The notes below the pieces were generated by a model that did not search any database, was not told where the DNA came from, and saw only the letters and a list, made by a program, of their open reading frames with translations. Both the position numbers and the translations under genes were made by a program. DNA of 64,000 nt from an uncultured Granulosicoccaceae bacterium (GTDB lineage: Bacteria; Pseudomonadota; Gammaproteobacteria; Granulosicoccales; Granulosicoccaceae), in contig CALFCF010000046.1 in NCBI GenBank assembly GCA_937951345.1, positions 1 through 64,000 of the forward strand, given 5' to 3'. This document shows, in pieces, positions 35,754-44,157 of the stretch. The number at the start of each line of letters is the position of its first letter. The first letter of the stretch is position 1.

Positions 35754-36707
35754 ATGTCCGATCTGGCAAAAATCGAAGAGAAAGAACAGGACGTTCATAT
35801 AGGAAGAGAGGGTTGGTTGTTCCTGGTCGCAGGTTCCAACTCCGTTAAGGATCTCTATAAAGACCCGTCATCATTTACTGATGATCACGCACAACGCTGG
35901 GCTGAATTGCTAAATGGCAGAGAAGCCCGCTTGTCAGGGATGGGATGTCAGTACATTCACCTGCCTGCGCCCGAAAAACTCACGGTCATGCACGACTATT
36001 TCGATGGGCAGATCGAAAATCTTGAAGGTAGTCCGATACATTATTTGAACAAATTCTACAGCGCAAGTGTACCGTCGTTGCTCAACCCACTGGTATTCTT
36101 TGGCCAGCAAAAAGATGACTACAAGTTGTACTGGAAAACTGATACCCACTGGTCGTTCTGGGGGTGTTTTTCCGCCTATCAGTTACTTTGCTGTGAATTA
36201 GGTGTAGAACCTAACGTTAACCTGGTCGGGTATCCGTATTCGGAAGGTGAGGTGTTGTTCGACCTGGCATCGAAACTCGACGAACCTTACACTGAAACTG
36301 CTCGATTCTACCAATTGGCCCAAACAGCTGAACGCATTGGTGCTAATGTGCTGGTAGATTTCAAAGAACGCAATGAATTGATTGACGAAATCAGTCTGCA
36401 TGTTGGATCATCTGTTGTCTATAAGAATGATTCAAGCGATGCTATTGACAAAAAGCTGATTCTTTTCGGTGATTCGTTTGCTGAGTATCGCCCTCATTTA
36501 TTGACGGGTATGCTGGCTGAAACTTTCAGCGAAGTACACTTTATCTGGAACTCATCGATTGACTTTGACTATGTGGCTAAAGTGAAGCCGGATATCGTCG
36601 TCACTGAGCTGGCAGAGCGATTTATGACGCGTGTTCCGGTTGATGACCTGAATATCGAAAAATTCGCGCAACAACGGGTTGATGAGTTTGTAGCTAAAGC
36701 TGCTTAA
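35754..36707 (+). CDS. AlgJ/AlgX-like SGNH protein, possible sugar O-acetyltransferase
   Basis: Resembles the SGNH domain of AlgJ/AlgX, periplasmic proteins that acetylate alginate. The 317-residue protein has an early GREGWLFLVAGSNSVKDLY motif, a TDTHWSFWG motif (residues 129-137) carrying the Asp-x-His pair, and GDSF (239-242) with the Ser nucleophile. These are the expected catalytic residues in the expected order. Unlike AlgJ it shows no signal peptide or membrane segment, so it may act in the cytoplasm. It lies 17 bases after uxs and is probably co-transcribed. Function in this capsule is inferred. Confidence 0.72.
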   Translation: MSDLAKIEEKEQDVHIGREGWLFLVAGSNSVKDLYKDPSSFTDDHAQRWAELLNGREARLSGMGCQYIHLPAPEKLTVMHDYFDGQIENLEGSPIHYLNKFYSASVPSLLNPLVFFGQQKDDYKLYWKTDTHWSFWGCFSAYQLLCCELGVEPNVNLVGYPYSEGEVLFDLASKLDEPYTETARFYQLAQTAERIGANVLVDFKERNELIDEISLHVGSSVVYKNDSSDAIDKKLILFGDSFAEYRPHLLTGMLAETFSEVHFIWNSSIDFDYVAKVKPDIVVTELAERFMTRVPVDDLNIEKFAQQRVDEFVAKAA

Positions 36708-36737
36708 CGATACGCGTTTGACGCTACTTACTCGCTG

Positions 36738-36888
36738 GAAGCCGTCTCAAAATTGATCGGGAACGCCGAGTCCTGCACGCTGCCCTACGTTGTGTGCCGT
36801 TCTGTACCGCTCATACTGTGTGTAAACTGCGCTGCTCGAGCGCCACAAGCTTTGCCTGAGCGCACAATCTCAATTTTGAGATGGTTTC
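36738..36888. repeat. MITE-like dispersed repeat, copy 2
   Basis: A 151-bp partner of 2511-2663. The left end is GAAGCCGTCTCAAAATTGAT; the right end read on the other strand is GAAACCATCTCAAAATTGAG. These ends match better than in copy 1, so this copy may be younger. Similarity may extend further outward: CTTACTCG on the left is mirrored by CGAGTACTT on the right. It lies in the 360-base gap between the AlgJ-like gene and rmlA, which otherwise holds only the rmlA leader. Confidence 0.78.
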
Positions 36889-37069
36889 GAGTACTTTTCT
36901 TCGACCCTTCGGATCTTCCTTTCCTGTAAAGGCTTTCTCTTTGGGGTAGCTCTCGTGCTGCTTGTGTCTTTAGTAGCTCCATCCATACACTGTATTTTTT
37001 GTAGTATCTGTCGATGATTGGCAGATAAATTGCGGCACTGTTGCTTTACTAGCGTCGCGGATACTCTGC

Positions 37070-37987
37070 ATGAAAGGAATTATTCTGGCCGGTGGATCGG
37101 GAACTCGCCTATACCCGATCACTCAGGCTGTTTCAAAGCAACTCTTGCCAGTCTATGACAAACCGATGATCTACTATCCGATCAGTACGCTTATGCTTGC
37201 TGGTATACGGGAAGTTTTGATTATTTCAACACCTGTTGATACACCGCGTTTTGAACATCTGATCGGTGACGGCTCGCAATGGGGCATGCAAATATCCTAC
37301 GCAGTGCAAGAATCACCAGACGGTCTTGCGCAGGCATTTCTGATCGGCGAGGCCTTTATCGGTTCAGATCCTTGTGCACTGGTATTAGGTGATAATATTT
37401 TTTACGGGCATGATCTGAGCAACTTGCTGACTAGTGCTGCCTCTCTTGAACAGGGTGCACGCGTATTTGCCTACAGAGTAAGTGATCCTGAGCGCTACGG
37501 TGTTGTTGAATTTGATGAGTTAGGCCGTGCGATTTCTATTGAAGAAAAACCCGAAAAACCGAAATCGAACTATGCAGTTACCGGCCTGTATTTTTATGAC
37601 AATCAGATTGTCGATATTGCTAAATCTGTTAAACCCTCTGCACGGGGAGAGCTGGAGATAACCAGCGTCAATCAAGCGTATCTGGAGCAAGGCTCACTGG
37701 GAGTTGAAGTCATGAGTCGCGGATTTGCGTGGCTTGATACCGGCACGGATAAGTCTCTGCTTGAAGCAGGACAGTTTGTTGAGACGCTGGAGCGTCGGCA
37801 GGGGTTAAAGATATGTTGCCCGGAGGAGATCGCCTGGCGACAGGGCTGGATTGGTGATGATCGACTTGAAGTTCTGGCCGGTGCGTTGTCAAAGAATCAA
37901 TATGGCAGCTATTTGAAGTCTTTGCTTGAAGAAGATAGCCGCTCGGTGAATGTAGAGAATACCGTATTGAAAGTTGTCAATGGTTAG
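37070..37987 (+). CDS. rfbA: Glucose-1-phosphate thymidylyltransferase
   Basis: Makes dTDP-glucose from glucose 1-phosphate and dTTP, the entry to dTDP-rhamnose and other dTDP-sugars. The 305-residue protein starts with [20 protein letters not shown], then [17 protein letters not shown], and has [32 protein letters not shown] and [14 protein letters not shown]. All nucleotidyltransferase residues look intact. The usual partners rfbB, rfbC and rfbD are absent from the window, so either they lie elsewhere or another dTDP-sugar is made. Confidence 0.95.
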   Translation: MKGIILAGGSGTRLYPITQAVSKQLLPVYDKPMIYYPISTLMLAGIREVLIISTPVDTPRFEHLIGDGSQWGMQISYAVQESPDGLAQAFLIGEAFIGSDPCALVLGDNIFYGHDLSNLLTSAASLEQGARVFAYRVSDPERYGVVEFDELGRAISIEEKPEKPKSNYAVTGLYFYDNQIVDIAKSVKPSARGELEITSVNQAYLEQGSLGVEVMSRGFAWLDTGTDKSLLEAGQFVETLERRQGLKICCPEEIAWRQGWIGDDRLEVLAGALSKNQYGSYLKSLLEEDSRSVNVENTVLKVVNG

Positions 37988-38121
37988 TTGACTATCCGTT
38001 GGTGATCTATGCGGATTGCTCTTATAAATGCAGGAATCCGCAGGTCGTTCGGTTTGTCTGCAGACCCGCAACCAGTACGAGATTGTACATTTGTAAGAGC
38101 CACAGAATCTAGCAATCGCAA

Positions 38122-39087
38122 ATGACGATCTATTGTGTCTCGCATAAACCGGTGCCTATGCCGCAATCATCTTCCCTGCAGTTAATTCAGGTTGGTGATG
38201 CAGCAACAGATTTTTCAGCGTTGCGTGACAACAAAGGCGATCACATAGCTGAGAAAAACGGAACATATTCCGAACTGACGGCGTTTTATTATATCTGGAA
38301 AAACAGACCTTCTGATATTGTTGGTTTCTCTCACTATCGCCGTTTTCTTTTGCCTCCCTCTTTACAACAGATAGCAGAAGTATCTGCAGATCGACCTTTT
38401 CTCGATTGCCAGACAGAGGGTGACGGAAGAGGAAACTATGCATCAAGCCGGGTAATGGAGCGCGATGCGATGATAGGTCTGTTTGATCACAGTGGTGATG
38501 TAGAGGAAGGATTTAGCAAACTACTTGAAAATCACGCCATCGTTTTACCTAAGCGTAACGAGTTGCCCCGTGGTGATATGATTTATCAATTTGCAACTTC
38601 ACATCCTTCGTCTTCGATTTTCGCATTACTTCAACTTCTTTCTGAAAGAGATCATTACCTGGGTAAAGCGGCATACGAGTACTTCAGTAATGCAGGCCAT
38701 GCGCATTGGAATAATCTTTTTATTACGAAATGGTCTGTTTTTGATCGCTACTGTGAGTTTCTGTTCGATACATTATTTGAACTCGAATCTCGTTTGAACC
38801 TCCCTATATGTTCCTATCAACGCAGGGTTTTTGCCTTTCTCTCTGAGCGACTGTTAAATTTCTGGATCTGGTTTAACGAATTATCGATTGCGGAAGTGGA
38901 CTGGTGTGTCGCTGAAGAAATTTCTGAACACCAACTTGAAACTCATCACAGTGATCCGGCAAAACAGCAAATTTTCAATGCTGATTGGCGAAAGAACAAG
39001 AGTTTGATCAAGACTTGCAGTGATATGAGTGCGCGCAGCCCAAGCAAGCCTACCACTGACATTCCGAATACCGGGGAATATTTATGA
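38122..39087 (+). CDS. DUF4422 capsule biosynthesis protein (probable glycosyltransferase)
   Basis: Member of the DUF4422 group found in capsule and LPS loci, thought to be glycosyltransferases. Of 321 residues, the first ~240 carry the family pattern: YCVSHKPVPMP, GDHIAEKNGTYSELTAFYYI, IVGFSHYRRFLLPP, ASSRVMERD and HAHWNNLFITKWSVFDRYCE. No donor can be assigned. The start is ATG at 38122. The stop overlaps the next gene's ATG by 4 bases. Confidence 0.82.
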   Translation: MTIYCVSHKPVPMPQSSSLQLIQVGDAATDFSALRDNKGDHIAEKNGTYSELTAFYYIWKNRPSDIVGFSHYRRFLLPPSLQQIAEVSADRPFLDCQTEGDGRGNYASSRVMERDAMIGLFDHSGDVEEGFSKLLENHAIVLPKRNELPRGDMIYQFATSHPSSSIFALLQLLSERDHYLGKAAYEYFSNAGHAHWNNLFITKWSVFDRYCEFLFDTLFELESRLNLPICSYQRRVFAFLSERLLNFWIWFNELSIAEVDWCVAEEISEHQLETHHSDPAKQQIFNADWRKNKSLIKTCSDMSARSPSKPTTDIPNTGEYL

Positions 39088-39959
39088 ATTTATCAATGTC
39101 GATACTGGTGCGAGACGAGGTGGATATTATTGCAGAAAATATCCGCTTTCATGCAGAACAGGGAATTGATCAATTCATAGTAACTGATAATGGATCGAGG
39201 GATGGAAGTAGGGAGCTACTCGAGCAGTTGTCAGAGTCTTACCCAATCAAGATATTTGATGAAGCGGCGCATACCATTGATCAGGATATTTGGGTTACAC
39301 GGATGGCGATGTGGCTCAAAGAAAATACAGATACTGATTGGGTCATAAACAACGATAGTGACGAATTCTGGTTTTCAGCGACAGGGTCTTTGAAGGATGG
39401 TTTGCGAAAAACACTCGATAGCGTAACTGGTGATACGCGAAAACCAGGTGTACTGCATTGTAAACGCTTTAATTTCTTGCCTGATCAAACAACCATCGGC
39501 AGTGATGCGTATCGATTCTTCCATAACTATTTTCGGGTTGAGAAGACATTGGATGCTGGGTTTTTCGATGATGGTCTGAACGTCCTTTACACAGATCAAG
39601 GTACCAAAGTGATTACGCGGATCGATGGATTGCAATCGATTGATATGGGAAATCATGATGCCGCGCATCTGGCTTCAACAGCTGATTGTGCCACTATAGC
39701 CATCGCTCACTATCCGATCAGAACATATGAGCAGTTTGTCAAGAAAGTGATTAATCATGGATCCAGTATCAAAAACAACGAGCGTTTTGGCGATGATATT
39801 AATTGGCACCTTCGTGCCTGGTATGAGATGTATCAGCGTGGAGAGTTGTACGACGAGTACCTGAAATATGTCGTCTCAGACGACATCAAAGAGCAGCTTA
39901 TACGGGAGGGTGTTCTATCCATGGACATGACAATGGCACAGTATTTTGCTGATGTTTAA
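39084..39959 (+). CDS. Family 2-type glycosyltransferase (Glyco_tranf_2_4 group)
   Basis: Predicted capsule glycosyltransferase of 291 residues with a GT-A fold. It opens with MNLSMSILVRDEVDIIAENI, where a VRDE motif replaces the classical beginning. FIVTDNGSRDGSRELLEQL and the metal-binding NNDSDEFW follow (near residue 95). A late HYPIRTYEQFVKKVINHG is typical of this group. It is coupled to the DUF4422 gene by a 4-base overlap. Substrates unknown. Confidence 0.85.
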   Translation: MNLSMSILVRDEVDIIAENIRFHAEQGIDQFIVTDNGSRDGSRELLEQLSESYPIKIFDEAAHTIDQDIWVTRMAMWLKENTDTDWVINNDSDEFWFSATGSLKDGLRKTLDSVTGDTRKPGVLHCKRFNFLPDQTTIGSDAYRFFHNYFRVEKTLDAGFFDDGLNVLYTDQGTKVITRIDGLQSIDMGNHDAAHLASTADCATIAIAHYPIRTYEQFVKKVINHGSSIKNNERFGDDINWHLRAWYEMYQRGELYDEYLKYVVSDDIKEQLIREGVLSMDMTMAQYFADV

Positions 39960-40162
39960 TCGGTTCTGGAAGCACATCTGTAGCCAGCAGTAACGTTCAT
40001 CTCTGTCGAGATCTCACTGTGTGGCAAAAGAACAGCGACTTTGTGAAACATAGTGCGTGTCTTCGGTATGAAAACTGCATTTCCATGCTATCTGCAGAGA
40101 TTTAACTGACCGCAATACCGTCAGCTAAATCTTTGAAACTAATTGTTATTTGAGGAATTTAC

Positions 40163-41020
40163 GTGTCTACATTGACACCAATTATGGTGCGAACCTTTGG
40201 CCGTACAGGTTCTACCTTGCTGATGCAATTGCTTGGCACGAGTGATCAAATCTTGTTCGAACGGGAGTATCCGTTTGAACATCGTTATCTAACCTATGCG
40301 TTTAATCTGGCGCGTATGGTCAAAGAGCCACCGAAAACGGGAGAGTCCTGGAACAATGATGTGTTGTTCCAGTGCCGCTCAGCGCGTATCGGTGGCCTGC
40401 CGTATGGTGTTACTAATCTGGTTGATAAAGACCGGTTGTTTGGTTACGTATTCAACGCACTGTGGGAACAATTCTCAACGTCGATGCGAGAAGAGATGGC
40501 GACCGAATATGGTCGCGAATATTTCTATGCTGAAAAGGTACCGTCTGAAGTAGCAGATGCTTCAAATGAATTGCTCAAAGCCCGGAACATATTCCTGCTT
40601 AGAGATCCGCGGGACGAGATGGTCTCGATTATGAGTTTTAATGAAAAACGCGGGTTTCATTCTTTTGGCTGGACAGAAGATGATACAGATGTCAGCTACG
40701 CAAAAAAGATGTGCAACAACCGACGTTTTTTTATGCAACACATGTACAAAGCAGCGGATAGTCATCGGCGCATCAATATTCGTTATGAAGATTTGATAAA
40801 CCATGGTCAGGCGGAAGTCGAGCGTCTCGCTGCCTGGGCCGGGGTTAAGTTGAGCTTCGAGGACGCGATGAGTAACAAGGAAATAAGAAAGCGCCATATG
40901 ACCAGTAAAGATTCAGCATCGTCGGTTGAGCGCTGGAAACGTGAGTTAAGCAAGGAAGTGCAAGATATTTTTACAAAAGAACTGGGGCAGGAACTCAGCG
41001 ATCTCGGCTATTCCATTTAA
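40163..41020 (+). CDS. PAPS-dependent sulfotransferase
   Basis: Predicted to move sulfate from PAPS onto the polysaccharide or a lipid. The 285-residue protein has the 5'-phosphosulfate loop GRTGSTLLMQLLG (residues 13-25) and the 3'-phosphate motif IFLLRDPRDEMVS (143-155), the two hallmarks of the family. The start is GTG with GAGGAAT upstream. A 200-base gap separates it from the gene before. Within a capsule locus of a probably marine organism, a sulfated polysaccharide is the natural reading. Confidence 0.85.
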   Translation: MSTLTPIMVRTFGRTGSTLLMQLLGTSDQILFEREYPFEHRYLTYAFNLARMVKEPPKTGESWNNDVLFQCRSARIGGLPYGVTNLVDKDRLFGYVFNALWEQFSTSMREEMATEYGREYFYAEKVPSEVADASNELLKARNIFLLRDPRDEMVSIMSFNEKRGFHSFGWTEDDTDVSYAKKMCNNRRFFMQHMYKAADSHRRINIRYEDLINHGQAEVERLAAWAGVKLSFEDAMSNKEIRKRHMTSKDSASSVERWKRELSKEVQDIFTKELGQELSDLGYSI

Positions 41021-41083
41021 AGTTTTGATGCTCAATCGTCAAATCGGAATAAATCGTTCAATCGATATTTTTGAACATTTCTC

Positions 41084-42571
41084 ATGAAATTTCTTCATCC
41101 GGAAATCAAAAAGAAGATCTTCCGCCTCTTTAAATCAAAGCTGGGTGAAGAACGTACGCGTCGTCTGCAGTACCTTCCTTTTCAGACAGTCAATAAACTG
41201 AAAAAACCTCCGTTTGTAAGAGTCGGAAACTGTAGTTATGTGCCTGGCAAAGGATTTTTTCTGAATGGTTGGTTGATCGAAGGTCGCCATCCTGTGGTGT
41301 CAATGTCCATCGCTTTTGCTGAACACGATATTCCTGTCGGCGAACATCTGTTTCGGATTCCACGATTGGATATTCAGTCTAAATACGCTTTGCAGCAGGG
41401 TAGTAAACCAGGATTCGTTACCTATGTGAGGAGCGCTATCGAACCGGTTTCGGTTCCTGCGAAAGCAAAGTTGAAACTGACCTTGTCGTCGGGAAAAACA
41501 ATAACCAGGCGTATACGGATAGATCATGTAAGCAGCAAACCGTTGCCCTCCATACAAAAGTTACTGAACGCGATTCCCGGTAATTTGGAACAGAAGCGTC
41601 AGTGCTTTGATGCAGCCTATGGCCCGGCAATAAAAGATATGTGGGAGTACAGAGGGCACACGGAAACAAGCGCAGAGAAAGTCAGCTACAACGATGAGTT
41701 TGCCGCAGAGAAACCGGAAGTTTCCTTGATTATCCCAATCTACGGCCGGTTTGATTTTATGGAGTATCAGCTCTGTCAGTTTGTCAATGATCCGGCCATG
41801 CATCGCTATGAGATCATCTACGTGATAGATGATCCGCGCATCACAGAACAGGTGAGATCGGCAAGTGAAACGTACAGCAGAATATTTCGTATACCTTTCA
41901 ATGTGCTCTATTTGCGGGAAAATTTAGGATTTGCCGGTGCTAACAATGCGGGTGTCAAAGTAGCGACCAGTGATACTGTCCTGTTGTTGAATTCAGACGT
42001 AATGCCGGCGAGTAGCGGTTGGCTCGAGGAATTTCTCGCAACCAGCAAAGATGTCCTACCGAATAGTCTGATAGGGGCACGGTTACTCTACGAGGACGAT
42101 TCTATCCAGCATGATGGAATGGCATTTTATCAGTCACCGTTCGTAGACAATCTCTGGACCAATATTCACCCCGGCAAAGGTTTGCCAATCATGCTTGCCG
42201 ATCAATTCGCTAAGTCGAAGTCAACAGATTCTGCGGTATCGAGTGTTGAAGCAATCACCGGGGCCTGCATGCTGATGACTCGGTCTAACTACATGAAGCT
42301 GGGCGGGTTGGATGAAAATTATATTCTGGGAGATTACGAGGATTCTGACTTTTGCATGAAAGCCCATGAATCTGGTCTTGGCATCAAAATGAATCGAACT
42401 ACAGCCCTGTACCATTTAGAACGACAATCTCAATCGCTTGTCACGGGAGATCGCTGGAAAGCAGAATTAACCTATTACAACTGTTGGTACCACACGCAAA
42501 AATGGCATGACAGGATTGTTGCGTTGCAACAGGGTACACAGGATATTGCAGAGTACAGAGAGATAGCATGA
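41084..42571 (+). CDS. GT2-family glycosyltransferase with N-terminal extra domain
   Basis: Capsule glycosyltransferase of 495 residues. The first ~200 residues form a beta-rich region seen in other large capsule transferases (FVRVGNCSYVPGKGFFLNGW). The GT-A domain starts with VSLIIPIYGRFDFMEYQLCQ near residue 215 and has LRENLGFAGANNAGVKVATS, LLLNSDVMP and TGACMLMTRSNYMKLGGLDE. A later GDYEDSDFCMKA is also typical. Asp residues for metal and donor are intact. The stop overlaps the next gene by 4 bases. Confidence 0.88.
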   Translation: MKFLHPEIKKKIFRLFKSKLGEERTRRLQYLPFQTVNKLKKPPFVRVGNCSYVPGKGFFLNGWLIEGRHPVVSMSIAFAEHDIPVGEHLFRIPRLDIQSKYALQQGSKPGFVTYVRSAIEPVSVPAKAKLKLTLSSGKTITRRIRIDHVSSKPLPSIQKLLNAIPGNLEQKRQCFDAAYGPAIKDMWEYRGHTETSAEKVSYNDEFAAEKPEVSLIIPIYGRFDFMEYQLCQFVNDPAMHRYEIIYVIDDPRITEQVRSASETYSRIFRIPFNVLYLRENLGFAGANNAGVKVATSDTVLLLNSDVMPASSGWLEEFLATSKDVLPNSLIGARLLYEDDSIQHDGMAFYQSPFVDNLWTNIHPGKGLPIMLADQFAKSKSTDSAVSSVEAITGACMLMTRSNYMKLGGLDENYILGDYEDSDFCMKAHESGLGIKMNRTTALYHLERQSQSLVTGDRWKAELTYYNCWYHTQKWHDRIVALQQGTQDIAEYREIA

Positions 42572-44016
42572 GCTCTTCCGACAGCAAGTTCAACAGCGAC
42601 GGAAAAACGTCGATCGCACAGCAAAATGTTGATTCAATGGTTTCCTCTGTATCTGACGAAAATCATGCGAGAAAGCAACGTGTACTTATTGTGTCTCACG
42701 GACACCCCGATCTAAACCCAGGTGGCGGAGAAATAGCCGCCTACAATCTGCATCAACATTTGAGGGATGATCCCCGTTTCGATTCGTTGTTTTTTGCGCG
42801 TCATGATAAACCACAGTTGGTACATGGAGGTACAACGTTCGCCGGTCGGGGTAAACAGGACGAAGTGCTGTTCTATGTGCCGATGGGTGACTGGTTCCGG
42901 TTCCACCAGGTAGATCACGCAAAAATCTGGCGGGATTTCAGGGAATGTCTATCGAGATTTCAACCCGATGTTGTGCATTTTCACCACTATGTACATCTGG
43001 GTCTGGAGCTTATCCGTGAAGTAAAGAATTTCAATCCTTCTCTGCCGGTTGTTCTGACACTGCACGAGTATTTCGGCATTTGTCACAATCATGGCCAGAT
43101 GATAAAGACTGGCTCGACTAGACTCTGTCACCAATCGAGTCCATCTGCTTGCGCGCAGTGTTTTCCGCAGTACAGTGCCCAGGACTTTTTCCTTAGAAAG
43201 CAATACATACAGTCGTTTTTTGAGCTGGTTGATCAATTTATATCCCCTAGTCAGTTTTTGAAACAGCGATACGTTGATTGGGGCTTGAACAAAGATGTTG
43301 TCGAAGTGATAGAAAATTGTGATTACGCACAAGAGGAGCAAGTTAAAAAACCAGACTCTTCCCGGGATTTGGCTTCTGTACAAAGTACACGCACCCGAAA
43401 GATCCGGCTTAGCTACTTCGGGCAGATTAATAGCTTCAAAGGCGTAGACGTTTTAGTTGACTCTTTGCGCTTTGTACCTGATGCCGTGCGGGATCGGTTG
43501 GTTATCAATATAAACGGCACTGGCCTTGAATCCCAGTCGGAAGAGCTGCAGAAGTATATTCTATCTGCAGTAAAGAAGAGTAAAGGTGTACTCAGGCTTC
43601 GGGGGCGGTACGAGCGAAGTGAGTTACCCCAGTTGATGGCGGATACCGATTGGATAATTATCCCATCGGTCTGGTGGGAAAATTCTCCAATGGTTATTCT
43701 GGAAGCGAAAAAATTCGGTGTACCTGTTATTGCCAGTAACATTGGTGGAATGCACGAGAAAATTGATCACGGAGTTACCGGTTTACATTTTCAAGCAGGT
43801 CGTGCGGATAGTTTGGCTGACTGCATGGCATTAGTTGTTGAAGAACCTGAATTACAGGAAAAATTCGCGCGTAATATCGCTGCTGAATTCAACTATCACG
43901 CAGATCTAAAAAAACATATCGAAATCTATCAAACCCTGATAGACACCACCAAGAACGAAAGGACAGATCAGCAAAAGTTCGCACAGGAATGTGATGACGT
44001 GCAAAGAGTGGCCTGA
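42568..44016 (+). CDS. GT4-family glycosyltransferase
   Basis: Retaining GT-B glycosyltransferase of 482 residues for the capsule. After a polar N-terminal tail of ~35 residues come RVLIVSHGHPDLNPGGGEIA, VLTLHEYFGICHN with a Cys-rich insert (LCHQSSPSACAQC), ISPSQFLKQRY, then the donor-binding half: RLSYFGQINSFKGVDVLVDS and PSVWWENSPMVILEAKKFGV. The E-x7-E pattern is present. It is followed by a strong terminator, so it ends the transcript. Confidence 0.9.
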   Translation: MSSSDSKFNSDGKTSIAQQNVDSMVSSVSDENHARKQRVLIVSHGHPDLNPGGGEIAAYNLHQHLRDDPRFDSLFFARHDKPQLVHGGTTFAGRGKQDEVLFYVPMGDWFRFHQVDHAKIWRDFRECLSRFQPDVVHFHHYVHLGLELIREVKNFNPSLPVVLTLHEYFGICHNHGQMIKTGSTRLCHQSSPSACAQCFPQYSAQDFFLRKQYIQSFFELVDQFISPSQFLKQRYVDWGLNKDVVEVIENCDYAQEEQVKKPDSSRDLASVQSTRTRKIRLSYFGQINSFKGVDVLVDSLRFVPDAVRDRLVININGTGLESQSEELQKYILSAVKKSKGVLRLRGRYERSELPQLMADTDWIIIPSVWWENSPMVILEAKKFGVPVIASNIGGMHEKIDHGVTGLHFQAGRADSLADCMALVVEEPELQEKFARNIAAEFNYHADLKKHIEIYQTLIDTTKNERTDQQKFAQECDDVQRVA

Positions 44017-44046
44017 ATTTGTATTCTTAACCGTTTCTGTACCTGG

Positions 44047-44099
44047 CCAATGTCAATAAACACGCTTGGCATTGACATTTGGTTTTTATATTTTTTTAT
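44047..44099 (+). terminator. Intrinsic terminator after the GT4 gene
   Basis: CCAATGTCAAT (44047-44057) pairs with ATTGACATTTGG (44071-44082), leaving one bulged base and a 13-base loop. A T-rich run follows (TTTTTATATTTTTTT). It is the clearest intrinsic terminator in the window and separates the preceding operon from the 879-residue glycosyltransferase. Confidence 0.82.
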
Positions 44100-44100
44100 A

Positions 44101-44140
44101 CATGTTTATACATGTTTGTGCCTGTTTGTAACTGTTCGTT
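44101..44140 (+). repeat. Four tandem 10-bp repeats before a glycosyltransferase gene
   Basis: CATGTTTATA, CATGTTTGTG, CCTGTTTGTA and ACTGTTCGTT stand end to end, with a partial unit before them. The period equals one helical turn. They lie 18 bases ahead of the GTG start at 44158, in the promoter/leader of that gene. Confidence 0.65.
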
Positions 44141-44157
44141 TATATACTTGCTTTTGA

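Noticed and set aside
44101-44140. CRISPR array
   Set aside because: Units of 10 bp directly abut with no spacers and no cas genes are present.
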